Shown: positions 1 through 8,733, counted from the stretch's first letter. The stretch: 64,000 nt of DNA from Lapillicoccus jejuensis (GCF_006715055.1 NZ_VFMN01000001.1:1612001-1676000); one strand, 5' to 3'. Numbers and translations: made by a program. Notes: generated by a model not told the origin, from the sequence alone.

Positions 1-912
1 GGCTTCGCCTCGCCGATCTACGCGTTCCTCATCGGTCTGCTGCTCACGCAGTACACCCTCACCGGGTACGACGCCTCGGCCCACGTCGCGGAGGAGACGA
101 AGAACGCCGCGATCGAGGCGCCCAAGGGCATCATCCGCTCGGTGTGGGTGTCGATCATCGCCGGCTTCCTGCTGCTCGTCACCATCACCGCGGCGATCCA
201 GGACTACGCCGCCGAGCGCAAGACTGACACCGGGTTGCCGCCCGCGCAGATCTTCATCGACGCGGCCGGGCACAACCTCGGCGTCCTCATGCTGCTCATC
301 TGCGGCGTGGCGCAGTTCTTCTGCGGGATGGCCTCGGTGACCGCGAACTCCCGCATGTCCTACGCCTTCTCGCGCGACAACGCCCTGCCCGGCTCGCGGA
401 TGTGGGCCCGGGTCAACCCCCGCACCGGGACCCCGACCAACTCGATCTGGTTCTGCGTCGGCTGCTCGATCGTCCTGACCATCCCGGCCCTGTTCAGCAC
501 AACGGCCTTCTTCGCCGTCACCTCGATCGCCGTCATCGGTCTCTACATCGCCTACGCCACCCCGGTCCTGCTGCGCCGGCTCAACCCGGAGTTCCGCAAC
601 GGCCCGTGGCACCTGGGCCGCTGGAGCGCCGCCGTCGGCTGGGTCGCCGTCGTGTGGGTCGCCATCGTCGTCGTCCTCTTCCTGCTCCCGCAGTACTACC
701 CCGGCACGTTCGGCGACGCGACCTTCAACTACGCCCCGGTCGCCGTCCTCGTCGTCGTGCTCTTCGCCCTCGGCTCGTGGTTCGCCGGCGGACGCACCCA
801 CTTCCTGCACGGCAGCAAGGACGAGCACCTCACCCGGGCTCGCGACGACATCCTTGGCGAGGAGGCCGGCCACGAGGAGGCCCGCCGGCAGATCCTGTCC
901 GAGGACGGCTGA
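1..912 (+). CDS. Amino acid/amine permease, APC superfamily (5' end outside window)
   Basis: C-terminal 303 residues of a multi-spanning membrane transporter; the reading frame is open from base 1, so the start lies upstream. The visible part opens with a hydrophobic helix followed by TGYDASAHVAEETKNA (visible residues 21-36), a signature of APC amino acid permeases, and further helices follow, with a hydrophilic tail. It ends 9 bases before a GntR regulator gene and heads a run of same-strand genes for a glutamylation-type amine pathway, so it probably imports the amine substrate of that pathway. Family assignment is firm; substrate is inferred from neighbours only. Confidence 0.9.
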   Translation, partial: GFASPIYAFLIGLLLTQYTLTGYDASAHVAEETKNAAIEAPKGIIRSVWVSIIAGFLLLVTITAAIQDYAAERKTDTGLPPAQIFIDAAGHNLGVLMLLICGVAQFFCGMASVTANSRMSYAFSRDNALPGSRMWARVNPRTGTPTNSIWFCVGCSIVLTIPALFSTTAFFAVTSIAVIGLYIAYATPVLLRRLNPEFRNGPWHLGRWSAAVGWVAVVWVAIVVVLFLLPQYYPGTFGDATFNYAPVAVLVVVLFALGSWFAGGRTHFLHGSKDEHLTRARDDILGEEAGHEEARRQILSEDG

Positions 913-921
913 CCCGCGCCG

Positions 922-1695
922 ATGCCGTCCTCCCCACGACGCCGGCCGGAGCCCGAGCCCCATCCCGACCCCCCGAGCGGGCTGGGTGACCTCGTGCTCC
1001 GGCCGGTCCCAGCCCACGCCTTCGAGAGCTGCGTCGAGCGGCTGGCCACGGCGATCCGGCTCGGCGTCTACCCGCCGGCGTCGATGCTCCCGCCCGAGCG
1101 CGAGCTCGCCGAGCGGCTCGGGGTGTCGCGCTCCACGCTGCGCGAGGCGATCGCCGCCCTGCGCCAGGCCGGTCTCGTGCGCACCCGGCGCGGGCGACAG
1201 GGTGGGACGGTCGTCTCCTACCGCCCGCAGGAGCCGGTGGAGGCGTCGTACGACGCCTTGCAGCTGAGCGAACGACGCGCCGAGCTGCTCGACTCGCTGC
1301 TCTTCCGCCGCGTCGTCGAGCCGGGCGCCGCCTGGGCCGCCGCCGGACGCTCCCTCACCGCGTCCGAGCGGCTCCTGCTCACCACCTCGCTCACCGAGGT
1401 CGAGTCGGCCCCCGACCCCGGGGCGCACCGGCAGGCCGACTCGCGGCTGCACCTGGCCATCGCCGGGGTCACCGGCTCCCCGCGGATCGTCGCCGCCGTC
1501 ACCGAGGTGCAGGCCCGGCTGCACGAGCTCCTGCTGCGGATCCCCGTGCTGGAGGCCAACATCGCGCACTCCGACCGCCAGCACCGCGCCGTCGTCGGGG
1601 CCGTCCTGCGGGGCGACCCCGCCGCCGCCCGCCGCGCCATGGAACGGCACTGCGACGACACCGCCGCGCTGCTGCGCGGGCTGCTCGCCTCATGA
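922..1695 (+). CDS. GntR/FadR-type transcriptional regulator
   Basis: 257 residues. An N-terminal winged helix-turn-helix (about residues 35-100) carries LPPERELAERLGVSRSTLRE, the standard GntR recognition region, followed by a basic RTRRGRQGG wing. The C-terminal all-helical FCD domain (about 115-245) keeps Asp/His positions (ADSRLHLA, SDRQHRAV, MERHC) that bind metal or carboxylate effectors in FadR relatives. It sits between the permease and the ligase genes on the same strand and is the likely local regulator of the amine cluster. The proline-rich first 30 residues are unusual; a start further downstream is possible. Confidence 0.9.
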   Translation: MPSSPRRRPEPEPHPDPPSGLGDLVLRPVPAHAFESCVERLATAIRLGVYPPASMLPPERELAERLGVSRSTLREAIAALRQAGLVRTRRGRQGGTVVSYRPQEPVEASYDALQLSERRAELLDSLLFRRVVEPGAAWAAAGRSLTASERLLLTTSLTEVESAPDPGAHRQADSRLHLAIAGVTGSPRIVAAVTEVQARLHELLLRIPVLEANIAHSDRQHRAVVGAVLRGDPAAARRAMERHCDDTAALLRGLLAS

Positions 1696-1741
1696 CCTCC
1701 GCCCGTACGACGACCCGCACCCGACCAGCAGGAGGACCCCG

Positions 1742-3106
1742 GTGACCCGCAACGACCGCCACCTGACGACGCAGCGCCTGCGCGACCTCGTCGACTCCGG
1801 CGACATCGACACCGTCGTCGTCGCGCTCACCGACATGCAGGGCCGCCTCCAGGGCAAGCGGCTGCACGGCCGCTACTTCGTCGACGAGGCCCTCGCGCAC
1901 GGCACCGAGGCCTGCAACTACCTGCTCGGCGTCGACGTCGACATGAACACCGTCCCCGGCTACGCGATCACGTCCTGGGAACGGGGGTACGGCGACATGG
2001 CGCTCGTCCCCGACATGCACACCCTGCGCCTGCTGCCGCACCACCCGGCGACGGCGATGGTCCAGTGCGACCTCACGTGGCTCGACGGCACGGCTGTCCC
2101 GCAGTCGCCGCGCACGATCCTGCGCCGCCAGCTCGACCGCGTCGCCGAGCACGGGTGGACCGCCCTGGCCGGCACCGAGCTGGAGTTCATCCTCTTCGAC
2201 GACACCTACGAACGCGCGCACGACCTCGACTACCGCGGCCTCACCCCGTCCAACCAGTACAACGTCGACTACTCGATCCTCGGCACGTCGCGGGTCGAGC
2301 CGGTGCTGCGGGCGATCCGCAACACGACGTACGCCGCCGGGATGCAGGTCGAGGGAGCCAAGGGCGAGTGCAACCTCGGCCAGCACGAGATCGGCTTCCT
2401 CTACGACGAGGCGATGGTCACCGCCGACAACCACGCCGTCTACAAGACCGTCGCCAAGGAGGTCGCGGCGCAGCACGGCAAGGCGCTGACCTTCATGGCC
2501 AAGTACGACGAGCGCGAGGGCAACTCGTGCCACATCCACCTCTCGCTGCGCGGCAAGGACGGATCCCTCGTCTTCTGGGACGAGGAGAAGGGCACCCGCT
2601 CGGCCCTCTACGACCACTTCGTCGCCGGGCTGCTCGCGACGATGGCCGACCTCACCCTGCTCTACGCGCCGAACGTCAACTCCTACAAGCGGTTCGCCGA
2701 CGGCTCGTTCGCCCCGACGACGATCGCCTGGGGCGAGGACAACCGCACCTGCGCCGTCCGCCTCGTCGGCCACGGGCCGTCCGCGCGGCTGGAGAACCGG
2801 GTGCCCGGCGGCGACGTCAACCCCTACCTGGCGATCGCCGCGATGCTCGCCGGCGGCCTGCACGGCATCGAGCACGAGCTGCCGCTCGAGCCGGCGCTCG
2901 AGGGCAACGCCTACACCTCCGGCCGCGCCCAGGTGCCGCGCACCCTGCGCGACGCCCGCGACGCCTTCGCCGGGTCCGCCGTCGCCCGCGCCGCCCTGGG
3001 TGACGACGTCGTCGACCACTACGCGACGATGGCCGACGTCGAGCTGAGCGCCTTCGGGGCGGCGGTCACCGACTGGGAGCGGCGGCGCGGGTTCGAGCGG
3101 ATGTGA
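1742..3106 (+). CDS. Glutamine synthetase-like gamma-glutamyl ligase (PuuA/GlnA4-type)
   Basis: 454 residues, GTG start 46 bases after the regulator, preceded by AGCAGGAGGA. Residue signatures of the glutamine synthetase fold are present: GTELEFILF (metal Glu), EGNSCHIHLSL (metal and ATP His), YAPNVNSYKRF and ENRVPGGDVNPYLAIAAML. It lacks the adenylylation-type features of primary GlnA and looks like the actinobacterial GlnA3/GlnA4 and enterobacterial PuuA class, which couple glutamate to an amine (polyamine, ethanolamine) instead of ammonia. Neighbouring aldehyde dehydrogenase, SDR and class I amidotransferase genes complete a glutamylated-intermediate route. The exact amine is not determinable from sequence. 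Confidence 0.88.
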   Translation: MTRNDRHLTTQRLRDLVDSGDIDTVVVALTDMQGRLQGKRLHGRYFVDEALAHGTEACNYLLGVDVDMNTVPGYAITSWERGYGDMALVPDMHTLRLLPHHPATAMVQCDLTWLDGTAVPQSPRTILRRQLDRVAEHGWTALAGTELEFILFDDTYERAHDLDYRGLTPSNQYNVDYSILGTSRVEPVLRAIRNTTYAAGMQVEGAKGECNLGQHEIGFLYDEAMVTADNHAVYKTVAKEVAAQHGKALTFMAKYDEREGNSCHIHLSLRGKDGSLVFWDEEKGTRSALYDHFVAGLLATMADLTLLYAPNVNSYKRFADGSFAPTTIAWGEDNRTCAVRLVGHGPSARLENRVPGGDVNPYLAIAAMLAGGLHGIEHELPLEPALEGNAYTSGRAQVPRTLRDARDAFAGSAVARAALGDDVVDHYATMADVELSAFGAAVTDWERRRGFERM

Positions 3107-3170
3107 GACCCGCGACGAGCAGGCGCCGTACGCAAGCAGCAGCACGAGAACGAGACCGGAGCACCGAACC

Positions 3171-4535
3171 ATGAGCACGACGTACGCCGTCGTCGACCCG
3201 ACGACCGCGCAGCCCTTCACCGAGGTGCAGCACGCGAGCCTCGAGGAGACCGACGCCGCCATCGAGGCGGCGCACGCCGCCTTCCCCGCCTGGGGCGCGG
3301 TCGCGCCGGCGGAGCGCGGCCGGCTGCTGCGCCGTTTCGCCGCGCTCGTCGACGAGCACCTCGAGGAGCTGGCCCGGCTCGAGGTCCGCAACGCCGGCCA
3401 CACCCTCGGCAACGCGCGGTGGGAGGCGGGCAACGTCCGCGACGTCCTCACCTACTACTCCGCCGCGCCCGAGCGGCTGCTCGGCCGGCAGATCCCCGTC
3501 CCCGGCGGGCTCGACGTCACCTTCCACGAGCCGCTCGGCGTCGTCGGGATCATCGTCCCGTGGAACTTCCCCATGCCGATCGCCGGCTGGGGGATGGCGC
3601 CAGCCCTCGCCGCCGGCAACTGCGTCGTCCTCAAGCCCGCCGAGCTGACCCCGCTCACGGCGATTCGGCTCGGCGAGCTCGGCCGCGAGGCGGGCCTGCC
3701 CGAGGGCGTCCTCACCGTCGTCCCCGGTGAGGGGCCGGTCGTGGGGGAGCGGTTCGTTACGCACCCGCTCGTGCGCAAGGTCGCCTTCACCGGCTCGACC
3801 GCGGTCGGGAAGCGGATCATGCGCGGCTGCGCCGACCAGGTCAAGCGGGTCACCCTCGAGCTCGGCGGCAAGTCGGCCAACATCGTCTTCGCCGACGCCG
3901 ACCTCGAGAAGGCGGCGGCCAGCGCGCCGTACGCCGTCTTCGACAACGCCGGGCAGGACTGCTGCGCCCGCTCGCGGATCCTCGTCCAGCGCAGCGTGTA
4001 CGACGAGTTCCTCGGCCGCATGGAGCAGGCCGTCGCCGCGATGCGGGTCACCGACCCGACGAGCGACGAGGCCAGCGAGATGGGCCCGCTCATCTCGGCC
4101 CGGCAGAAGGAGCGGGTGACCGGCTACCTCGACGGCGTCGAGGTCGCCTTCGCCGGCACCGCGCCCGACACCGACGGCTTCTGGGTGCCGCCGACCGTCG
4201 TCGTGCCGTCGGGCACCGACGCGCCGGTGTGGCGCGAGGAGGTCTTCGGGCCTGTCGTCGCCGTGCTGCCGTTCGACGACGAGGCCGACGCCGTCGCGAT
4301 GGCCAACGACTCCGACTACGGCCTGTCCGGGTCGGTCTACACGCGCGACCTCGGCCGCGCCCTGCGCGTGGCACGCGGCGTCGACGCGGGCAACCTCAGC
4401 GTCAACTCCCACTCCTCGGTGCGCTACTGGACGCCCTTCGGTGGATTCAAGTCCAGCGGTCTCGGGCGCGAGCTGGGCCCCGACGCGCCGAACGCCTTCA
4501 CCGAGGAGAAGAACGTCTTCTTCGCCGACGCCTGA
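3171..4535 (+). CDS. NAD(P)-dependent aldehyde dehydrogenase
   Basis: 454 residues, slightly short for the family (about 480-500) but with all key elements: PWNFPM nucleotide-binding segment, general-base Glu in LELGGKSA (about residue 230), and the nucleophile Cys in GQDCCARSR (Cys264 by the GQxC rule, with an adjacent Cys265), plus the ending FGGFKSSGLGRELG. Soluble cytosolic enzyme oxidising an aldehyde to an acid. In this cluster it would oxidise a gamma-glutamylated amino-aldehyde, the PuuC-like step. ATG start is preceded by a CCGGAG motif. Confidence 0.93.
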   Translation: MSTTYAVVDPTTAQPFTEVQHASLEETDAAIEAAHAAFPAWGAVAPAERGRLLRRFAALVDEHLEELARLEVRNAGHTLGNARWEAGNVRDVLTYYSAAPERLLGRQIPVPGGLDVTFHEPLGVVGIIVPWNFPMPIAGWGMAPALAAGNCVVLKPAELTPLTAIRLGELGREAGLPEGVLTVVPGEGPVVGERFVTHPLVRKVAFTGSTAVGKRIMRGCADQVKRVTLELGGKSANIVFADADLEKAAASAPYAVFDNAGQDCCARSRILVQRSVYDEFLGRMEQAVAAMRVTDPTSDEASEMGPLISARQKERVTGYLDGVEVAFAGTAPDTDGFWVPPTVVVPSGTDAPVWREEVFGPVVAVLPFDDEADAVAMANDSDYGLSGSVYTRDLGRALRVARGVDAGNLSVNSHSSVRYWTPFGGFKSSGLGRELGPDAPNAFTEEKNVFFADA

Positions 4536-4590
4536 CCGCCAGAGCTTTTCCCAGAATCTTCTTCCTCATCCACTTCCCAGGAGGACACTC

Positions 4591-5358
4591 ATGGCCGGAC
4601 GCCTGCAGGACCGCGTCGCCGTCATCACCGGAGGCTGCTCCGGCATCGGCCTCGCCACCGTGCGCCGCTTCGTCGAGGAGGGCGCCAAGGTCGTCGTCGG
4701 CGACCTCGACGACGCCAAGGGCGAGGCCCTCGCCGCCGAGCTCGGCCTCACCTACGTCCACGTCGACGTCACCTCCAAGGAGGAGGTCGACGCGATGTTC
4801 GCGACGGCCAAGTCGACGTACGGCAGCGTCGACATCGCCTTCAACAACGCCGGCATCTCCCCGCCGGAGGACGACTCCATCCTCGACACCGACCTCGAGG
4901 CGTGGCGGCGGGTGCAGGAGGTCAACCTCACCAGCGTCTACCTGTGCTGCAAGGCGGCGCTGCCCTACATGCTCGAGCAGAAGCGCGGCTCGATCATCAA
5001 CACCGCGTCCTTCGTCGCCGTCATGGGCGCCGCGACCTCGCAGATCTCCTACTCCGCCAGCAAGGGCGGCGTGCTGACGATGAGCCGCGAGCTCGGCGTC
5101 CAGTTCGCCCGCGAGGGCGTCCGCGTCAACGCCCTGTGCCCCGGCCCGGTCAACACCCCGCTGCTCCAGGAGCTGTTCGCCAAGGACGAGGAGCGCGCCG
5201 CGCGCCGGCTCGTGCACATCCCCATGGGCCGCTTCGGCGAGCCCGAGGAGATGGCCAACGCCGTGCTGTTCCTCGCCTCCGACGAGAGCTCGTTCATCAC
5301 CGCGTCGACCTTCCTCGTCGACGGCGGCATCAGCGGTGCCTACGTCACCCCGCTCTGA
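4591..5358 (+). CDS. SDR family oxidoreductase (classical)
   Basis: 255 residues. The start ATG at 4591 is fixed by CAGGAGGA eight to fifteen bases upstream; the longer open frame has no such signal. Rossmann motif TGGCSGIG near residues 12-19, NNAG near 84-87, and the catalytic Ser and YSASK further on, then PGPVNTPL and the usual C-terminal DGG. Classical SDRs oxidise or reduce alcohols using NAD(P). Placed after the aldehyde dehydrogenase, it could supply the alcohol-to-aldehyde step on a glutamylated amino alcohol, a step for which a Puu-type cluster would instead carry a flavin amine oxidase; none is visible here. Confidence 0.93.
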   Translation: MAGRLQDRVAVITGGCSGIGLATVRRFVEEGAKVVVGDLDDAKGEALAAELGLTYVHVDVTSKEEVDAMFATAKSTYGSVDIAFNNAGISPPEDDSILDTDLEAWRRVQEVNLTSVYLCCKAALPYMLEQKRGSIINTASFVAVMGAATSQISYSASKGGVLTMSRELGVQFAREGVRVNALCPGPVNTPLLQELFAKDEERAARRLVHIPMGRFGEPEEMANAVLFLASDESSFITASTFLVDGGISGAYVTPL

Positions 5359-5359
5359 C

Positions 5360-6127
5360 GTGGGCTCCGAGGTGGAGGGCACCCGCCCGGTCGTCGGGCT
5401 GTCGTCGTACCGCGAGCCCGCGACGTGGGGCCTGTGGTCGGCGAGCGCCGACCTGCTGCCGACCTCCTACGCGCGCGCCGTCGAGGCGGCCGGCGGGGTG
5501 CCGCTCCTGCTGCCCCCCACGACGCCGTACGGCGACGCGGCCCGCGCCGTCGTCGCCCGGCTCGACGGGCTCGTCGTCTCCGGCGGGGCGGACGTCGACC
5601 CCGAGCAGTACGGCGAGGAGCGGCACCCGACCGTCACCACGACCCGGCCCGACCGCGACGCCTGGGAGCTCGCGCTGCTCGACGCCGCCGAGGAGCGCGG
5701 GCTGCCCGTCCTCGGCGTGTGCCGCGGCATGCAGCTCATGGCCGTCCGCGCCGGCGGCCGGCTCGTGCAGCACCTGCCCGACGTCGTCGGCCACGCCGGG
5801 CACGACCCGGGCGGCGACGCCTACGGGTCGGTGACCGCGCGGGTCGAGCCGGGCTCGCGCCTCGCGACCCTCGTCGGCGACGGACCCGAGCCGGGGCACT
5901 GCCACCACCACCAGGCGGTCGCCGACCACCCCGGCTTCACCCCCGTCGCGTGGGCGCCCGACGGCACCCTCGAGGCGATGGAGCTGCCGGGCGACCGGTT
6001 CTGCCTGGCCGTGCAGTGGCACCCGGAGGAGGGGACGGACTCGACGTCGGACGCCGCCCTGCTCGCCGGGCTCGTCGCCGCCGCCCACGCCTTCGCCGCA
6101 CCGGACACGGGGAACCCCACGTCCTGA
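5360..6127 (+). CDS. Class I glutamine amidotransferase-like hydrolase (PuuD-type gamma-glutamyl hydrolase)
   Basis: 255 residues from GTG 5360, one base after the SDR stop; GTG 5336 (overlapping) and 5372 are in-frame alternatives. The class I triad is clear: nucleophile Cys in VLGVCRGMQL and the His-Glu pair in VQWHPEEGTD. GGADVDPEQYGEE is typical of peptidase C26 gamma-glutamyl-GABA hydrolases. It would release glutamate from the glutamylated product, the last step of the cluster. Its last codons (PDTGNPTS) lie inside a repeated hairpin element that also gives an unrelated methyltransferase (ending at 25859) the same tail. Confidence 0.88.
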   Translation: MGSEVEGTRPVVGLSSYREPATWGLWSASADLLPTSYARAVEAAGGVPLLLPPTTPYGDAARAVVARLDGLVVSGGADVDPEQYGEERHPTVTTTRPDRDAWELALLDAAEERGLPVLGVCRGMQLMAVRAGGRLVQHLPDVVGHAGHDPGGDAYGSVTARVEPGSRLATLVGDGPEPGHCHHHQAVADHPGFTPVAWAPDGTLEAMELPGDRFCLAVQWHPEEGTDSTSDAALLAGLVAAAHAFAAPDTGNPTS

Positions 6128-6169
6128 GGCCGGCCGGCCACCCAGGACGCAGGGTTGCCTGTGTCCGGT
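6100..6169. repeat. Repeated intergenic hairpin, family 1 copy A (bidirectional terminator)
   Basis: Arms 6100-6125 and 6144-6169 form an inverted repeat with 4 mismatches in 26. It lies across the converging 3' ends of the amidotransferase gene and the HxlR gene. A second copy with the same arms is at 25817-25886. Position between converging stops suggests a terminator; it has no U-tract, as is common in actinobacteria. Confidence 0.75.
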
Positions 6170-6860
6170 CAGGCGGCGGGAACTGGCCGGGGCACCCCAC
6201 CGAGGACCGAGTGGCCGAACCACCCCGGCACCTGCTCGGCGACCTCGCGAGGCGCCGTCACCGCGACCGTGCCGTGGCGGACGGCGGCCGCCCACGGCAC
6301 GTCGGCCCGCCAGATCCGGGTCAGCTCGCGCAGCGTCGTCGTCACCGTCGCGGTGACAGGGTGGCCGGGGTCGGTGTCGCAGACGTCGACCGGCTCCGCC
6401 GCCCCCGGGTGCACGACAAACCACCAGTAGCTGCCCCGCCCGCGGCGGTCGGTCAGCACGACCTCGACGACCGTCCGGCCCGCCGGCCACCGGTCGACCG
6501 GCACCGTCCGGCGCATGTCCCACATCAGCAGGTGCGGGTCGAGGTCCTCGTCCCGAGGTCCCCGACCCAGCGGATCCCCCACGCCCCCAGGGACATGACG
6601 ACGTCGTACAGGTCGCGGCCCGCCTCGGTCAGGTCGTACGCCGTCGCCGTCCCCGACCCCTGGCGCACCACGATGCCGTGCCGCTCGAGGGACTGCAGCC
6701 GCTTGCTCAGCAGGGCCGGCGACATCCGCGGCACCCCGCGCCGCAGGTCGCCCCAGTGCCGGCTGCCGAGGAGCAGCTCGCGGACGACGAGCAGCGTCCA
6801 CCGCTCGTCGAGGACCTCCATCGCCTTCGCCACCGGGCAGAACTGGCCGTACCCGCTCAT
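6169..6860 (-). pseudogene. HxlR-family transcriptional regulator, frameshifted
   Basis: Starts at ATG 6860 (MSGYGQFCPVAKAMEVL). The first frame encodes an HxlR winged helix with RWTLLVVRELLLG and the initial Cys of the family, and reads up to WGIRWVGDLG before stopping at 6525. The expected continuation DEDLDPHLLMWDMRR and an SCP2-like C-terminal domain are encoded in another frame, down to stop 6169. One base missing in the CCC run at 6552-6554 (GGG where GGGG would restore GDLGDEDL) explains both halves. Full length would be about 230 residues. Either a real inactivating or phase-variable indel or a sequencing error. Confidence 0.85.
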
Positions 6861-6935
6861 CGCTCCTCCGATCGCCGTACCGCCCCCACCTCGCAGTGTC
6901 GTCGCCCCCCGGCCTCCGGGGCCAGAGCCGAGGCG

Positions 6936-6950
6936 GTTCAGATCGTGAAC
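6936..6950. promoter_or_regulatory. Palindromic operator candidate between divergent HxlR and methyltransferase genes
   Basis: GTTCA-GATCG-TGAAC is a perfect inverted repeat with a 5-base centre in the 165-base divergent intergenic region. Its size and position suit a dimeric HxlR-type regulator controlling the methyltransferase gene at 7026 and itself. Binding is inferred. Confidence 0.55.
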
Positions 6951-7025
6951 TAGCCGCAGTCGCCCGCCCGGTCGGATCCTCGACCCGAGGGCCCGACGGG
7001 CGGGCCCGGCGAACAGGAGGACGTC

Positions 7026-7865
7026 ATGACCAGCGACACGACCACGATCCCGGCCGAGCAGGTGCGGGCCCGGTTGCGGACCCTGTGGGAGCTGGGCGAC
7101 TACCCCCGCGTCGCCCGCACCGTCATCCCCGGCCTGGGTGCCGACCTCGTGCGCGCGGCCGGGGTGCACGCCGGTCAGCGCGTCCTCGACGTGGCGGCGG
7201 GCGCGGGCAACGCGAGCATCCCGGCCGCGCTGGCCGGGGCTCGGGTCACCGCCGTCGACATCGCCCCGGCCCTGCTCGAGGCCGGTCGGGAGGCGGCCGC
7301 CCACGCCGGGCTCGCCGCCGACGCCGTCGACTGGCAGGTCGGGGACGCGGAGGACCTCGACGTCGACGACGCGACGTACGACGTCGTGCTCAGCACCGTG
7401 GGGGTGATGTTCGCGCCGCACCACGAGGCCGCGGCCCGCGAGCTGCGGCGGGCCTGCCGCTCCGGCGGCACCATCGCCCTGGCCTCGTGGACGCCGGCCG
7501 GTTTCGTCGGTCAGCTCCTCGCGACGCTGCGCCCGTACGCCGCCGCGCCCCTGCCCGGGAGCCAACCCCCGCCGCTGTGGGGGGACGAGGAGCACGTGCG
7601 GGCCCTGCTCGGCGACGGGGTCTCGACCCTCTCGGCCCGGACCCGGGTGGTGCACACGGAGCTCGACGGCCCCGAGGCGCTGCGCGACCTGTTCCGGGAC
7701 TCCTACGGGCCGGTGGTCGCCGTCTACGCGCGGACCGAGGAGCCCGAGCGGCGGGCCGCCCTGGACGCGGACCTCATCGCCGTCGTCGAGCGGTTCGGGC
7801 GGTGGGAGGGCTCGCGGTTCGCCATGGACTGGGAGTACCTCGAGGTCGTCGCCACCCGCGCCTGA
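7026..7865 (+). CDS. Class I SAM-dependent methyltransferase (UbiE-like)
   Basis: 279 residues. Start ATG is preceded by ACAGGAGGA. Motif I VLDVAAGAGNASI (about residues 57-69), followed by an acidic post-motif VTAVDIAPALLE and LASWTPAGFVGQLL, a pattern of small-molecule methyltransferases of the UbiE/Coq5 type. Divergent from the HxlR gene; HxlR regulators often control an adjacent enzyme gene. Substrate unknown. Confidence 0.85.
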   Translation: MTSDTTTIPAEQVRARLRTLWELGDYPRVARTVIPGLGADLVRAAGVHAGQRVLDVAAGAGNASIPAALAGARVTAVDIAPALLEAGREAAAHAGLAADAVDWQVGDAEDLDVDDATYDVVLSTVGVMFAPHHEAAARELRRACRSGGTIALASWTPAGFVGQLLATLRPYAAAPLPGSQPPPLWGDEEHVRALLGDGVSTLSARTRVVHTELDGPEALRDLFRDSYGPVVAVYARTEEPERRAALDADLIAVVERFGRWEGSRFAMDWEYLEVVATRA

Positions 7866-7876
7866 GGACGCGAGCA

Positions 7877-7895
7877 GCGGACGTCGACCGTCCGC
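7877..7895. terminator. Short hairpin after methyltransferase gene
   Basis: GCGGACG-TCGAC-CGTCCGC, a perfect 7-base stem 11 bases after the stop at 7865. It may terminate the upstream transcript. It shares TCCGC/GCGGA arms with the family 2 hairpins at 10629 and 12415 but is shorter. Confidence 0.4.
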
Positions 7896-7916
7896 AACCG
7901 GTCCTACGCTGCGCCG

Positions 7917-8525
7917 ATGAGCGACGACGCGACCACCGGACCCGCCGAGCCTCACGTCGACCCGCCGTGGGAGCCGCCGACCCACGGCACCGAGGTCGAG
8001 CACCTGCTCGGCGCGCTCGACCGGCTGCGGACGACGTTCCGGTGGAAGGCCGACGGGCTCGACCAGGAGGGCCTGGCCGCCCGGGTCGGGGCCTCGAGCC
8101 TCAGCCTCGCCGCGCTGCTCAAGCACCTCGCCGTCGTCGAGGACACGAAGAGCACCCGTGCGCTCGACGGCTCGCCGCTGCCCGACGTCTGGGAGGGGAA
8201 CGGGTGGGACGACGACCCGGACTGGGAGCTGACCTCCGCCCCGCACGACGAGCCGGCGGACCTCTACGCGCGGTACGACGACGCCGTCGCGCGGTCCCGC
8301 GCCCGGTTCGCGGCCGCGCTCGCGGCCGGTGGGCTCGACCAGCGCATTGCCCTCGGGGCCCCCGAGTGGCACGTCAGCCTGCGCCGGCTGCTCTTCGACC
8401 TCGTCGAGGAGTACGGCCGGCACACCGGTCACGCCGACCTGCTGCGCGAGGCCGTCGACGGGCGGACGGGGGAGGACCCGGAGCCGGGGTGGCGGCCGGC
8501 GTGCGGTCACTACGCGTTCCACTGA
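7917..8525 (+). CDS. DinB/DUF664 family protein
   Basis: 202 residues. Helical four-helix-bundle protein with LAALLKHLAVVED (first metal-type His), and the ending SLRRLLFDLVEEYGRHTGHADLLREAVDG, where HTGHAD matches the conserved C-terminal His motif of mycothiol-dependent DinB/DUF664 proteins. Members are metal-binding and thought to be thiol-dependent transferases; no specific reaction can be assigned. TACGCT at 7905-7910 lies 6 bases before the ATG with no Shine-Dalgarno, so the mRNA is probably leaderless. Confidence 0.85.
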   Translation: MSDDATTGPAEPHVDPPWEPPTHGTEVEHLLGALDRLRTTFRWKADGLDQEGLAARVGASSLSLAALLKHLAVVEDTKSTRALDGSPLPDVWEGNGWDDDPDWELTSAPHDEPADLYARYDDAVARSRARFAAALAAGGLDQRIALGAPEWHVSLRRLLFDLVEEYGRHTGHADLLREAVDGRTGEDPEPGWRPACGHYAFH

Positions 8526-8532
8526 CCAGCCG

Positions 8533-8552
8533 CGTGTCGGCATTCCGACACG
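8533..8552. terminator. Hairpin terminator after DinB gene
   Basis: CGTGTCGG-CATT-CCGACACG, a perfect 8-base stem with 4-base loop, 8 bases after the stop at 8525. Confidence 0.6.
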
Positions 8553-8733
8553 GGCCCGCGCTCACGACGGGGCCCGTGCGGCCGATGGCGAGAGGACGAC
8601 GCCAACGCCGCCGCCTGCTGCTCCCGGGCCCGGCCCGACCCCGAGCTGGTGAGCCATGTCCCGATGGATCCGGACCGCCGTGTCCTGCCTGCGCCACCGC
8701 GCCGGGCGACACGAGGCGCCGTACGACGTCCGC

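Noticed and set aside
5336-5359. Earlier GTG start for the class I amidotransferase-like hydrolase.
   Set aside because: It would overlap the SDR gene by 23 bases, and the extra residues precede the conserved core without homology support; GTG 5360 leaves a normal one-base gap.
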